Shown here: positions 1 through 11,282 of the stretch, piece after piece | Numbering within the stretch: position 1 is the stretch's first letter | Layout of the letters: the number at the start of each line of letters is the position of its first letter | Notes under the pieces: generated by a model | What the model saw: the letters and a program-made list of their open reading frames with translations, nothing else | Database searches by the model: none | What the model was told of the DNA's origin: nothing | Origin: Isoetes taiwanensis | Lineage: Eukaryota; Streptophyta; Lycopodiopsida; Isoetales; Isoetaceae | DNA length: 64,000 nt | Assembly: GCA_021234155.1 (NCBI GenBank) | Contig: JAJEKV010000092.1 | Span: 436,001-500,000 of the forward strand | Direction: 5' to 3' | Position numbers and translations under genes: made by a program

Positions 1-450
1 GCTGAGTGAAATCTAATTTTGGATTTCATAATACGGTGGTCGTTGAACCATTAACTGACGGTCCATTAGGCGCAATCGTAAGATTTTTAACCGTCAATTT
101 GAAGTCGATCTGCGAAATCTAAATAACCGCTCGCATCTATTGGACCATCTATCTAAAGTCGATCCGAATGAAACCCGTCGATCTAAAGTCGAATTGGCTA
201 ACCAAACCCGACCATCGATTGCTTATGGAAATCTATATAAGGTTTTGATTTTTTTTTCTTGTTTTTTTTATTGCAGACTTGCTCTGAGGCGCTCAAGAAC
301 TTCAAGGCGCTCAAGATCGTCACGAAAATGCTGCCCAAAGGTCGTGCTACCTGAACTCTGGCCGAGCCACGAGAGAAGCTGCTCAAGGTCAGTATTCTTC
401 ATCATTCTGTATGTCTAGGGTTCTATTCATTGGTCTGTTTATTGTACAGT
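1..450 (+). other. 5' flank with one exon-like block (277-387)
   Basis: This is the sequence left of the first retrotransposon. A T-rich tract ends in a good acceptor (TTTATTGCAG, AG at 275-276), and a donor-like AAG|GTCAGT follows at 387/388, so 277-387 looks like a 111-nt exon. One reading frame through it is open and Arg/Ser-rich, and another is Lys/Leu-rich with a stop, so I cannot choose a frame. A short phrase ATCTAAAGTCGA is repeated at about 150 and 180. The retrotransposon would lie in the following intron. I do not recognise the gene. The block could be an exon of the decayed gene at 8007-11170, but the phases do not join cleanly. Confidence 0.3.
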
Positions 451-1783
451 TGTTATGCCTAAATAAATTAACAGACCATTGTTGGATATTTTGCATGCAT
501 GCTAATGTTTGGCATAATAGAATGTTCTATGGTATTTGTGCCGTAGACGTGTTATGGCCGCATGTATTCTCTAGCCTAAGAGAATGGTGCATCTTAATAG
601 ATCTTGGGCTAGGGCGTAACGGGGCCGTGCGAATAATAAATGTGGTTATCACATTGTTGTTTGCATGGGGCCTCGTGACGGGATGGTTGGTATGGCTAAA
701 TTGCCATTGGGCCATCTAGAGGCAAATACCCTTAAGAGGATATATTCTATAGCCATATGTTACAATGGTTAAAGGGGCCATTGTTTAAAAAGGTTATAGA
801 TGGTTTAAAAACCATTAAGGTAAAATAGTGAGCACCCGAAAAGCGGGGCTAATTGGACGTGGCTGGGCCACGGCCTGTAACAGCTGATCCAAGGTCGGAT
901 TGGAGCCGGTTTTGGCATCCGGCAGAATCACCTGCCCTTGAAGGGCAGTGCCACGTGGCTTAGCCACGATTGGGAGGCTCGGTTCTGGAGGCCAGAACTG
1001 TTACAGGAATTACGACAGAAGGAGGCGGCTACAAGGCTGGACCTCTAGAATAAGCCATTCCTTCTGTGAATAAGCTTATGCTTATTTACCGGATGCTTGT
1101 GAGTGCTGGTGAGGTGGGCAAAAGATATTGGTATGGGACAATATCCTATGCCTGCCGACAGTCCACTGAAAGCAGAGTATCCATTGTGGAGCGATGCTCC
1201 ACTGCTGCAGTATCTTAGCGGTACTGGGGTGAGCACGGTAAGTGCTACCCGAGGGAGTTTTATGCAGGGCATTGTTACACGTGAGGGTGGCTTGTCTAAA
1301 TAAGAACGAGAGGTACTTGTGAGGTAAAGCTTGTCACTGGTATGGGACGGTGGCATGCGGAACCAACAGTCTCGTAGCCTAAGTTCTTATAATGCCTGCA
1401 GTTTCTCCCTGACATTGGATCCACCAGCACGGGGGTTCTAGACGACGTACTATCTAGATATGGTGGGGTGTGTCTGCTTGGCAGATGCTATGGTACGTGT
1501 GGTGGATTCCATATGTGTATACTTGCAGTCCATCAGTTGTTGCTTCAGTTGACATACTGGATAACTCTTATGCATGTTACTAACACGTGGAAGCTTGTGC
1601 AGGCTGTTTGATAGCTGACGGAGCGTACGTGTGCATTTAGTTATCTTGTGTTGTCATCTTGTTATCCGTATACGTGGTTTTCATGTATATAGCCTCGTGG
1701 GAGGCAGTACTTGTTCGGTGTACTCTGATGGTTGATGTGAATACAAATCGAAATTTTTGGTACTAAAATTTTGTTTCGTAACA
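451..1783 (+). repeat. 5' LTR of chromovirus element
   Basis: This 1333-bp repeat begins TG and ends CA, and the primer-binding site follows one base later. It contains a 66-codon ORF (1103-1303) that also occurs in the 3' LTR. That ORF has no recognisable features and is probably incidental. The last ~80 bp include a segment (about 1715-1770) that the 3' LTR lacks. Confidence 0.95.
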
Positions 1784-1784
1784 G

Positions 1785-1797
1785 TGGTATCAGAGCC
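1785..1797 (+). other. Primer-binding site, tRNA-iMet type
   Basis: TGGTATCAGAGCC lies one base after the 5' LTR. This is the standard site complementary to the 3' end of initiator tRNA-Met used by many plant LTR retrotransposons to prime minus-strand DNA synthesis. Confidence 0.95.
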
Positions 1798-1828
1798 TAA
1801 GTTGCGGCTTGGACCTTGAGTAGCTGAG

Positions 1829-3328
1829 ATGGAGCACGGCGAGACTGGTGCAGGCGCACATACTGTAGCGGGACAGGCGACTCCTATGGAGGAGGAACCT
1901 GATGTACGAGGGCTAGCTGCTCGCGTACAGGAAACCCAGAAGAGCCTGGAGACCATGCAGACGAAGTGGGTCGAGGACTTGCTGGGGGTGCAGCAGAGCC
2001 TCAAGGCTGTATTGGACACTCAGACTGCTATGAGAACTGTATTGGAGACCCTTGCTGGCACGGATGGCCTAGGGAAGTCTGCAGAGAAAGGGAAGACTCC
2101 GGCAGTAGTGGTGATGGACCCGGATGTATCTGGTACTAGTGCTGCTGTGGAGCAGACACTGAAGAGTTCTGGATTGAGCAAGGAGGATATCCGCAGTCTC
2201 GAGCGCACAAAGATCCCGGATTGGGATGGTAAGGGCACTGCTGAGGAGGCGATGGCTTGGATTGACAAGCTTGAGACCTTCTTTGAGGCTACCAATAAAG
2301 GGGATAAGGCGCGGTTGTTTATTGTGCAGATGCGGCTGAAATCAGACGCCTATAGTTGGTGGAATGGTCCTACCATGAAGAAAGAGGTGAATACCTGGTC
2401 CGATTTCAGGAAATACTTTATTGGGGAGTATGCACCTCAGCATGACGCTCGTGATGCGCTTGAGAAGCTGCGGTACTGTAAGCAGACATGTTCTCTTAGT
2501 GCTTATATCAATAAGGTACGGGGTTATATCCACAGGGTTGGAGACTTGTCCGAGGCTCGGCAGGTTGATTTCTTCCTAGGTGGTCTATCCAGTGTTGCTC
2601 TCAAGAAGCAGATAATCGGGTTGAAGCCCGAGGATTTTGAGAGAGCAACAATGTTGGCTCGTCAGCTTGGGGAAGAGGATGAGTCCTTTAAGAGGACGTC
2701 TCGGAAGTTCTCAAAGAAGAAAAACAGGTTTTTCAAGAAGAAAAAGTCTGAAAAGTCTGAGCAGCCTAAGCCTAAGTCTGCAGGTGGAGAGTCTAAGAAG
2801 CGTAAGGCGGACTTTAAGTCTGGGGGTCCCAGGAAGGGGATTTTCTGCTATAGGTGTGGGGAGCCTGGGCACATTAGCCGTGAATGCTCTCAGCCACAGA
2901 ACAAGAAAGCTGATAACAAGAAAGCAAACGTGACTGAAAAGGCTGAAGAAGTATTGGAATCTAAGACGGTTTCAGCCATTGCCATGGAAGAGCTGTGCGC
3001 GCTGGATAAGCCCGCAAGCAAAGACATCATGGACATGTTTGCTGGACGGGTTATTAGATTCTTGGACAGAATCATGGGCCGAAACGTTGTTGTGTTATTG
3101 GATTGTGGCTCTTCTGACATGTTTATATCTTCTAAGTTGGTGGAAGAACTGCACCTACCCTGTGTAAAGACTAATAAGTACAAGGTAGATGGGCCTTTTG
3201 TGAATGATTCTCAGGTGGAGGATCGTAAAGCTATTGGGGTGCCCTTGTGTATTCAAGGATACCAGGAAAAGCTTGATTTTGACCTCTTGGATGTTGGCCG
3301 GTATGATGTGGTGCTGGGGATAACATGA
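1829..3328 (+). pseudogene. gag: Gag and start of protease (chromovirus)
   Basis: Translation starts at the first ATG after the PBS (1829) and runs 499 codons to TGA at 3326-3328. The central part is a retrotransposon Gag capsid-like domain. A basic Lys-rich tract follows, then a single CCHC zinc knuckle at about residues 340-353 (CX2CX4HX4C), which packages RNA. The aspartic protease begins after it, with the active-site-like Asp-Cys-Gly-Ser at about residue 425, where the family usually has Asp-Ser/Thr-Gly. The same frame continues past the TGA into the rest of pol, so the stop is a point mutation. In relatives this position, just after the protease, commonly holds Trp, so TGG to TGA is the likely change (inference). 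Confidence 0.93.
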
Positions 3329-5032
3329 TTGCAGCGGGTTAAACCTACTGCAATAGATTGGAACACTCACCAGGTGACGCTGAAGCATGATGGACGTGAG
3401 ATCTATTTGCAGGGGAGTCCTTTGACGGGAGCTTCCAAGATCGTGTCGTCGCTTCAGGTCAAGAAACTGGTACGTAAATCTTCCAATCATATGAGTGCTG
3501 ATAGTGAGGTCATAGAGGATTCAAAAGGCCAGAGAGAGTTGCAGAATCTGTTGTATGAATTTCAGGATGTGTTCCCGGAGGAACTGCCTGAAGGTCTTCC
3601 ACCTAGTAGAGAGATTGAACATGAGATTGATTTAGAGCCTGGATCCAAACCTGTGTTTCGTAGCCCTTATAGATTGTCCATATTGGAACAAGAGGAGGTA
3701 AAGAAGCAGGTTCATGAGCTGTTAGCCAAAGGGTTTGTGAGACCTAGCAAATCCCCTTATGGTGCTCGTGTCATTCTAGTCAAGAAAAAGGACGGATCAA
3801 TGCGGATGTGCATTGATTATCGTGCCTTGAATAAGATCACGATCAAGAATAGGTACTCCTTGCCTAGAATTGACAAGATTATGGATAGATTAACAGGAGC
3901 TAAATATTTTTCTAAGTTGGATTTGCGTAGTGGTTATCATCAAATAAGGGTGAAGGAGTCGGATGTTCATAAGACTGCCTTCAGGACCACTTTTGGTCAT
4001 TTTGAATTTTTGGTGATGCCTTTTGGACTAACGAATGCTCCTGCTACTTTTTCCAGAATGATGAATGAGGTTTTTGCAGGATGTCTTGATACTTTTGTTG
4101 AAGTATTTTTAGATGATATCCTGGTGTATAGCAAAACCTTGGATGAGCATCTGAATCATTTGCGTTCTGTGCTAACTCTGCTCAGATAGCATAAGTTGTA
4201 TGCAAAGATGTCAAAGTGTGAATTCTTGAAAGCACAGGTGGAATATTTGGGCCACACTGTATCTGCTGAAGGTGTAGATGTGGATCCCAAGAAGACGGAG
4301 GCGATTCAGTCTTGGCCTGTGCCAAAGAATGTATCTGAGTTGCGTAGTTTCTTGGGATTGACCAGCTATTATCGTAGATTTGTCTGGAAGTTTGCCAAGA
4401 TTGCAGCTGCTTTGACTATGTTCTTGAAAACTAATGTCCAGTGGCAATGGACGGTAAAGCAGCAGCAGGCAATGGATATGCTGAAGAGGTTGCTGACCTC
4501 GGCGCCTATTCTGTTAATTCCAGACATGAGTAAACCTTATGAGGTTTACACGGATGCATGTGGTTATGCCATTGTTGCTGTTCTCATGCAGGATGGTAGG
4601 GTGGTGGCGTATGAGAGTCGCCAACTCAATGCTGCTGAGAAGAACTATTCCACCTATGAGCAGGAGTTACTGGCAATGGTTCACGAGCTCAAAGTCTGGA
4701 AACATTATCTCCGCAACTATACTGATCATAAACCCTTGAAATTCCTGCAAAGCCAGGCCGAGGTAAGTCCAAGGCAAGCTAGATGGTTGGACTTTCTTTC
4801 TCAATTTCATTTTCATGTTGAACATCTTCCCGGAAAAAAGAATCCTGTTGCTGATGCTCTTTCTAGGGTCCAGGAAGTAAATGTGATGGTTCAATGTGAA
4901 ATTGCTTTGGTGTCACAGATTAAACAAGCGTATGACTTGGATGCCTATATTTTGAGTATGCAGCATCTATCCAAGTTACCTGATGCTTGGGATATCCAGA
5001 ATGGACTCTGGTATCATAAGAGACGTATTTAA
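3329..5032 (+). pseudogene. pol: Reverse transcriptase and RNase H (chromovirus pol)
   Basis: This segment continues the Gag frame. Reverse transcriptase motifs are in order: the YRALN motif, the [10 protein letters not shown] motif, the MPFGLTNAP motif and the catalytic Phe-Leu-Asp-Asp (Asp codons 4112-4117). TAG at 4187-4189 interrupts the thumb region, where relatives usually have a sense codon, probably CAG. RNase H follows with the TDA catalytic Asp region near 4553, the conserved [10 protein letters not shown] stretch, and the terminal DALSR at about 4852-4866. A third stop, TAA, lies at 5030-5032. All segments share one frame with no frameshift. RT and RNase H would copy the element RNA into DNA inside cytoplasmic particles, but this copy cannot make them intact. 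Confidence 0.93.
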
Positions 5033-6355
5033 GTTCCTGCTGTGGACACTTTGAGAAAGCAATTATTGAGCGAATTTCATGATGCACCTTATGCTGGGCA
5101 TGGGGGTGAGTGGAAAACATATGAATTGCTCAAAAGAATGTTTTACTGGCCTAGCTTAAAAGAGGATGTGCAGGAATATGTGAAAGTATGTGAGACTTGT
5201 CAGCAGGTTAAAGCGGGTCGAGGCAAGACGCCAGGGCTTTTGCAACCTCTGCCTGTGCCAGAGGAGAGATGGAGTGAAATCTCTATGGATTTCATTGTAA
5301 AGTTGCCTCGTACTGTACATCACTATACTCAGATACTTATCATTGTGGATAGGTTGACGAAGTATGCACGCTTTATACCTCTGACAAAGAATGCTGATGG
5401 CTTGGCGGTAGCCAAGGCTTATATGCAGCATATATTTCCTATTTTTGGATTACCCAAAGCTATTGTAAGCGATCGAGATGTGAAATTCACTGGGAATTTC
5501 TGGCATGAATTGTTCTCTACATTAAAGTGCACTCTTCAGTTCTCTAGTGGAGATCATCCGGAAACGGATGGGCAAACTGAAAGAGTGAATCAAATTCTGG
5601 AGGATATGCTGAGATCTTATGTGGCCACTCAGCAATCCAGATGGGAGGACTATTTGCCAATTGTGGAGTTTGCTTACAATAATGGGTTCCAACAGAGCAT
5701 CAAAACTAGCCCGTTTGTGGCTATGTTTGGGAGAAATCCTAGAGGACCTGTATCGCTTGGTTTTGATGGGCTGAAAACTGATGCTGCTATAAGTATGCTT
5801 GAAGGCATGGATGTGACACTTGGATAGTATCAATTGCATATGAGACAGGCCCAGGATCGGGCAAGGGCACGTGCCAATTTGTCAAGGGCCCCGATCGAGT
5901 TGCATGAGGGTCAGATGGTGTACCTTCGTGTGGTCTTCCCTGCAAATCTGAAAAGAAAAGCAATATTGCCGTTGCTTGCAGGAAAGAAACCAAAGCTCTC
6001 CCCAAGATACAGTGGTCCTTACAAGATTTTGAAGAAATATAGTGATGTTGCCTTCAAGTTGCAACTTCCACCGAATGTGGACATTCATCCAGTTTTCCAT
6101 GTGAGCCAGTTGCGACCAGCTCTAGGGAAAGCTGCGAATGTTGTGCCTTCTCAGGAACACATGGTGGAGTTGGATAGAATTCCTACCCCTGAAAGAATAT
6201 TGAATTCCCGGATAGTGCGGATCCGCCAAAGAGACCAGATGGAATTTCTGGTGAAATGGAAGCATAGACCTGTCTCAGAGGTGACGTGGGAGAGTCGTCG
6301 TTTCATGACTCAATATCCGGATGTTATGGCTCAATGGTCTGGAGCCGATTCTTGA
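5033..6355 (+). pseudogene. pol: Integrase with C-terminal chromodomain
   Basis: Still in the same frame, the integrase N-terminus has the HHCC zinc module (His near 5078 and 5099, the CETCQQ pair near 5190-5205). The catalytic core shows Asp (5288), Asp (5471) and Glu (5579). The last two are 36 codons apart, the D-35-E spacing of integrases. TAG at 5825-5827 is the fourth in-frame stop. Beyond it lies the GPY/F-like region, then a chromodomain at about 6180-6330 with aromatic and EFLVKWK-type residues. Chromodomains of chromoviral integrases bind histone marks and steer insertion. The natural stop is TGA at 6353-6355, just before the polypurine tract. Confidence 0.93.
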
Positions 6356-6368
6356 GGACAAGAATCCC

Positions 6369-6381
6369 AGGGAGGGAGTAA
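6369..6381 (+). other. Polypurine tract
   Basis: AGGGAGGGAGTAA lies immediately upstream of the 3' LTR and would serve as plus-strand primer during reverse transcription. Confidence 0.85.
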
Positions 6382-7663
6382 TGTTATGCCTAAATAAATT
6401 AACAGACCATTGTTGGATATTTTGCATGCATGCTAATGTTTGGCATAATAGAATGTTCTATGGTATTTGTGCCGTAGACGTGTTATGGTCGCATGTATTC
6501 TCTAGCCTAAGAGAATGGTGCACCTTAATAGATCTTGGGCTAGGGCGTAACGGGGCCGTGCGAATAATAAATGTGGTTATCACATTGTTGTTTGCATGGG
6601 GCCTCGTGACGGGATGGTTGGTATGGCTAAATTGCCATTGGGCCATCTAGAGGCAAATACCCTTAAGAGGATATATTCTATAGCCATATGTTACAATGGT
6701 TAAAGGGGCCATTGTTTAAAAAGGTTATAGATGGTTTAAAAACCATTAAGGTAAAATAGTGAGCACCTGAAAAGCAAGGCTAATTGGACGTGGCTGGGCC
6801 ACGGCCTGTAACAGCTGATCCGAGGTCGGATTGGAGCCGGTTTTGGCATCCGGCAGAATCACCTGCCCTTGAAGGGCAGTGCCACGTGGCTTAGCCACGA
6901 TTGGGAGGCTCGGTTCTGGAGGCCAGAACTGTTACAGGAATTACGACAGAAGGAGGCGGCTACAAGGCTGGACCTCTAGAATAAGCCATTCCTTCTGTGA
7001 ATAAGCTTATGCTTATTTACCGGATGCTTGTGAGTGCTGGTGAGGTGGGCAAAAGATATTGGTATGGGACAATATCCTATGCCTGCCGACAGTCCAGTGA
7101 AAGCAGAGTATCCATTGTGGAGTGATGCTCCACTGCTGCAGTATCTTAGCGGTACTGGGGTGAGCACAGTAAGTGCTACCCGAGGGAGTTTTATGCAGGG
7201 CATTGTTACACGTGAGGGTGGTTTGTCTAAATAAGAATGAGAGGTACTTGTGAGGTAAAGCTTGTCACTGGTATGGGACGGTGGCATGCGGAACCAACAG
7301 TCTCGTAGCCTGAGTTCTTATGATGCCTGCAGTTTCTCCCTGACATTGGATCCACCAGCACGGGGGTTCTAGACGACGTACTATCTAGATATAATGGGGT
7401 GTGTCTGCTTGGCAGATGCTATGGTGCGTGTGGTGGATTCCATATGTGTGTACTTGCAGTCCATCAGTCGTTGCTTCAGTTGACATACTGGATAACTCTT
7501 ATGCATGTTACTAACACGTGGAAGCTTGTGCAGGCTGTTTGATAGCTGACGGAGCGTACGTGTGCATTTAGTTATCTTGTGTTGTCATCTTGTTATCCGT
7601 ATACGTGGTTTTCATGTATATAGCCTCGTGGGAGGCAGTACTTGTTCTGTGTGGTTCGTAACA
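6382..7663 (+). repeat. 3' LTR of chromovirus element
   Basis: This 1282-bp repeat is nearly identical to 451-1783. The main difference is a ~50-bp deletion near its right end, between CTTGTTC and TTCGTAACA. It is followed at once by the TSD copy ACAGT. Confidence 0.95.
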
Positions 7664-8006
7664 ACAGTGTTTGTTCTCCATTTTCTGTCAATAAATCTTC
7701 TGTCCAGCCTAATTGTTATATCTATCATTTCTCTGGCGGTGAGTTAAGTCTGCCTTTGCATAATTGTCCTTCTTGTGCTTAATTGTCCTGCCCGTATGTT
7801 CTGTCTATAATTTGTCTGGCAGTGAGTAAATTATTTTGCTCGTGTTTAATTGGCCTGCCTGTGAGTGATTGTTCAGCCTTTGTTTTTTTGTCCTACCTGT
7901 GATTAATGCGTCTATAATTGGCAACTGGATGCCATTCTTTATAGTTTTGCTAGAATGGTAGACCACCCGAAATCGCGCTAAGCGTGTATTGCACGCTCGT
8001 TTGTAG
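7664..8006. other. Non-coding flank of chromovirus
   Basis: T-rich DNA follows the TSD and has several short phrases around GCCTGCC/TCTGGCAGTGAG that recur loosely. It ends at an acceptor-like TTTGTAG (8001-8006) in front of the open frame at 8007. I see no gene in it. Confidence 0.5.
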
Positions 8007-11000
8007 GGAAGAAGAGGCAAAACCGATTGGTAGTTGCTACACCTCCTCCTAAGAAAGCAAGAGGCTCGGAAGATGCTTCTGCGACCTCAAGCTCACAGAA
8101 GAAGGGAAAGCCCAACGAGGATGCAGTACCTTATGCATTGTCGTTGGATGATAGCAGATCCATTATCAGAGCAGACATAGATCCTCGATGCTCCGAGGAG
8201 AAGATGGATGACAGTGCGGACTGGTATGTTGACGTAGGTAAAACAAATGGTAAAGTGGACCTTGTGTTACACTCCCGGAGAAAAAAGGCCGATCTCATGA
8301 AGAAACAAAGTATTCTTATCACTTGTGAGGAGAAGGATGACATATATTGTCAACTCCTAGTGGAGGTTGTGAAGAATCGCAAGAAAGATCTCGTCAGATT
8401 TACACATGCCAGGGCAACAGGTTTCAAAGATGGTCTGATGAAGAAGGATGTGAGTGTTGAGTCATGTTTCAAGTGTGGATGGCCTCAAAATACTGCTCTC
8501 ACTCTAGTCTATAAGTGAAGGGGTGTTTGCACTGAGGAGAGCTTTACGAGGATCTTCTCCAAGCTACTACCTGGAAGACTTGATCAAAATGATATCAGGA
8601 ATGTAAGAAGATTGCTGGACTTAGGAAAGGACATCCCAGCTGCAACAGTTGATGGCATGCTGGCAGAAAATGAGTCCGAAAAAAATTCGCAGCTGGAGGC
8701 AATGAGTAGGTTAGTCAAGTATGCAGACAACTACCCACTTGGCCAATCTTTTATATATCCCAACCATGTTGACCACCTGGTGAGATCACATAAGTCAACA
8801 TTTATTAGCAGGAGGTATGATCCTGAGCAAGCAAGAGAAATCTTGAGGGCGATGGTGAGGAATTCAGGCCTGGCGCGAATTGCTAGCATGAATACACGCC
8901 GGGCGCGAATTGGGCACGCAGAAGATTGCCAGTTTGCGTCAGGCGTGTCAGCGCCAGGCGTATCATGAATACACGCCTAGCGCAAACTGGCAATCTTCTG
9001 CGTGCCCAATTCGCCGGACACGCCTGACGCAAACTGGCAATCTTCTGCGTGCCCAATTCGCGCCGCCCTCTAAAAGCGGTATATTTTTGTCTGTCCTGCG
9101 TGTTTTGGCTGATATGATTTTCTTATTCATGCAGCCCTTACGTGGAACAACTCCGTCATGCCCGCCAGCAATGGATAGAATATGGAAGACCGCTGCAAAC
9201 AAAACAGGGAGGCACGAAGTCTGAGGAGTATAAGGCATGGAAAAAGACCTTGGCCCAGACTATCATCCAAGATAAGAAACCAAGGCCCAAAAAGACAGGA
9301 AAAAAAAGTCTGGAGGAAGCTGGGGAGACTTCTGAAGCATCTTCCAGAGGCCCTATAGATACCTACAGGATCGTCTTCTCTAAGGGCAAAGTCTGGGCAA
9401 AGTGGAACGAGTTTTGGGATGCATATACTCAGAAACATCCACCAGATGTAATTGGAAGAGTGCCTCTCAAGATACTTCCATATTTGATTTGAAGACACTG
9501 AGATGAGAAAAGTACAGGGCCTTCAGGATGATAAAGTCATTTGGCTGTTAGATCAATGCATAAACAAAGAAGTTATGTACAAGAAGGGTTCTTCAGTTAA
9601 GGACAAAATGTCTTTTGTTGATTGTTCACTCATATAAAGGACATGCGAGTTATGAAGGTAGCAGTCGGGCAAGAACTTTAGAAGCTATCTGGTGATGTAA
9701 CATTGTCTGAACTCGGCCTACTAGACAAGTATGGCGTGTTTGCTGATGACATCAAGAAATACGTCTTCTGGTCCAAGGACTTTCTGAAAAACAGGAAATC
9801 AAAGAACTAATAGCACACTACAAAACTATCAGATAAGGTGATGGCTGAGCTGAGAAGAAAGGTTGCCATCCTGAAAGATGTTGGTGGTGACTTACCTGCA
9901 CTCCAATACCTGGTCTCTACTAGTTATAAAGGTCTCCTACCCGATTCAACAATAGGCCCTTGTAATATTTCTCTGTTTGTATTGGATAGCAGGACTGCAA
10001 AAAGGATGACTCAAAAGAGCACATCAGTTTTTCTACTAGCTGCGTAGGCTTAACAACTGAGAAGCTCTTTACTATTATCATCATATGTCCTCCAGGAGAG
10101 CCTCATATGCATGCTTTGGTTGCTTCATACGACTTGGAATGCCTAAGGTCGTTAGGGAAGTTTCTCTTCTTTTTGAGACAAAGGATACTGATTTGAAGAT
10201 GCAATTTAAAAGCGCCTGTATAATCTTCATAATGATATCCATTGTGCCAGATGATGACTATGAGATAGCTAAGAGCAAAGGGGCATCAGATAAAGGTGCA
10301 TGGCAGTTTTTCTTTTGGATGAACCCATCTTGAAAAATGTGTTCTACAAAGCAGATGATGAGGATAAAGTGAATGAATGCCAGGAATTTGATGTTCCTGA
10401 CCTTTACTAAAAAGGCATCACTCTGGAATTGCTGACAAAAGAAAAGGGGCCCTTGAATAAATATGGGTTTGCAATCAATCTGGCTAGCTATCTTGTTGAG
10501 GCTTTTGCACCACTTGATACCACTTGCTGTGAACTTCATGTTGGAGCGTACACTAGTAGAGAAGCCCTGAAGACATCAAGAAGATGTCTGTTTCGTCAAT
10601 GATGACCAGTCCAGGGATTTCCTTGAAGTGTTTTTCGAAAATGTACTAGCCACGGCTGATTGGGGTCCTCAAAGATAAAAATCCGTCTGCTTTGGTACCT
10701 TACAATGGGCCGAAGCAGACTACTATTTCACAATCGCCTCCAAGAACAATTCTAGAATGTTCAAAAAGAAATGCAACCCCGAGGAGAAGGCCGCAATGCT
10801 AGCGCGGGAACGTAAAATCATGGAGAAAAATATAGAGTCTATGCTTGGTAATATTCCATCCGGTAATGTTGCACTTGGGGGTACGACTATGGTAGTTCCT
10901 GATACAAGCCAGGATGATCATACAAGCTCACATTCAACCACTGAGGTTAGGAAACAAAACCCTGAGGTAGCTTTCATAGAAGAAAACATGTCCGAACTAA

Positions 11001-11170
11001 ACCCTGGAGTTGATGCTTCTGGCAGTAAGCATCTGAGGAGTGAAGTAGATGCTACGACTGCTGGGGATGACCACAAAGGCTCTGATGATACGATGAAACT
11101 GATGAAGATGGTGCAGCCTAAAAAGATGATGAGATGGGTATCTTCGAACTATTGTAACCATGGATGAGTA
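8007..11170 (+). pseudogene. Decayed unrecognised protein gene
   Basis: Several blocks have good coding character but are broken. Block 1 (8007-8518) is Lys-rich at its N-terminus with a CX2C (Cys-Phe-Lys-Cys) near its end, then TGA at 8516-8518. The same frame continues to about 8870. Block 2 (9142-9492) is basic with Trp-rich C-terminal sequence. Further pieces lie at 9838-10047, 10085-10333 and 10757-11167 in changing frames. Near 10480-10620 a translated stretch (about LVEAFAPLDTTCCELHVGAY) faintly recalls the C-terminal signature of DNA N4/N6 methylases, but the catalytic motif is absent. I cannot name the gene. An inverted-repeat cluster sits between blocks 1 and 2. It may be a decayed domesticated or captured gene. 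Confidence 0.5.
8903..9063. repeat. Inverted repeat: one copy plus two opposite copies
   Basis: 8903-8949 (47 bp) is a perfect reverse complement of 9017-9063. A second inverted copy, 8971-9014, lies between them and differs only at two adjacent bases. The phrase CATGAATACACGCC occurs twice (8888 and 8964) and GGCGCGAATT also recurs at 8873. The block is more GC-rich than its surroundings, interrupts the decayed gene, and would fold into a strong hairpin. It is either a foldback transposon or a local rearrangement. No target duplication is obvious. Confidence 0.85.
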
Positions 11171-11282
11171 TCTTCAAACTATTGTAATCCGTTCTGGCAC
11201 TATTAATAAAAAAATAAAGTGTTTATCGTTTTAACAATTTGTCGCCGTGTTCCATGTTTCGTGTATAATATATGTATATGTA

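Larger units (their letters stand above)
451..7663 (+). mobile_element. Complete Ty3/gypsy chromovirus LTR retrotransposon
   Basis: Two long direct repeats (451-1783 and 6382-7663), each starting TGTTATGCC and ending GTAACA, bound an internal region with a PBS, one long gag-pol frame and a polypurine tract. The 5-bp sequence ACAGT occurs at 446-450 and again at 7664-7668, which is the target-site duplication of a complete insertion. Domain order is Gag, protease, RT, RNase H, integrase, chromodomain, as in Ty3/gypsy chromoviruses. By hand I count about 18 substitutions between the LTRs over roughly 1.28 kb, nearly all transitions, plus one ~50-bp deletion near the end of the 3' LTR. That points to a fairly recent insertion. 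Four in-frame stops make this copy unable to express its own Gag-Pol. Confidence 0.97.

Noticed and set aside
1103-1303. 66-codon ORF present in both LTRs of the chromovirus
   Set aside because: It is shared only because the LTRs are copies. It has no motif and no support as a gene.
2020-2295. Minus-strand ORFs opposite gag and pol in both elements
   Set aside because: Shadows of the real sense frames, apart from 34224-34704, which has no sense frame opposite it.
10480-10620. DNA N4/N6 methylase
   Set aside because: Only a faint resemblance to one motif, the catalytic motif is not visible, and the frame is broken.
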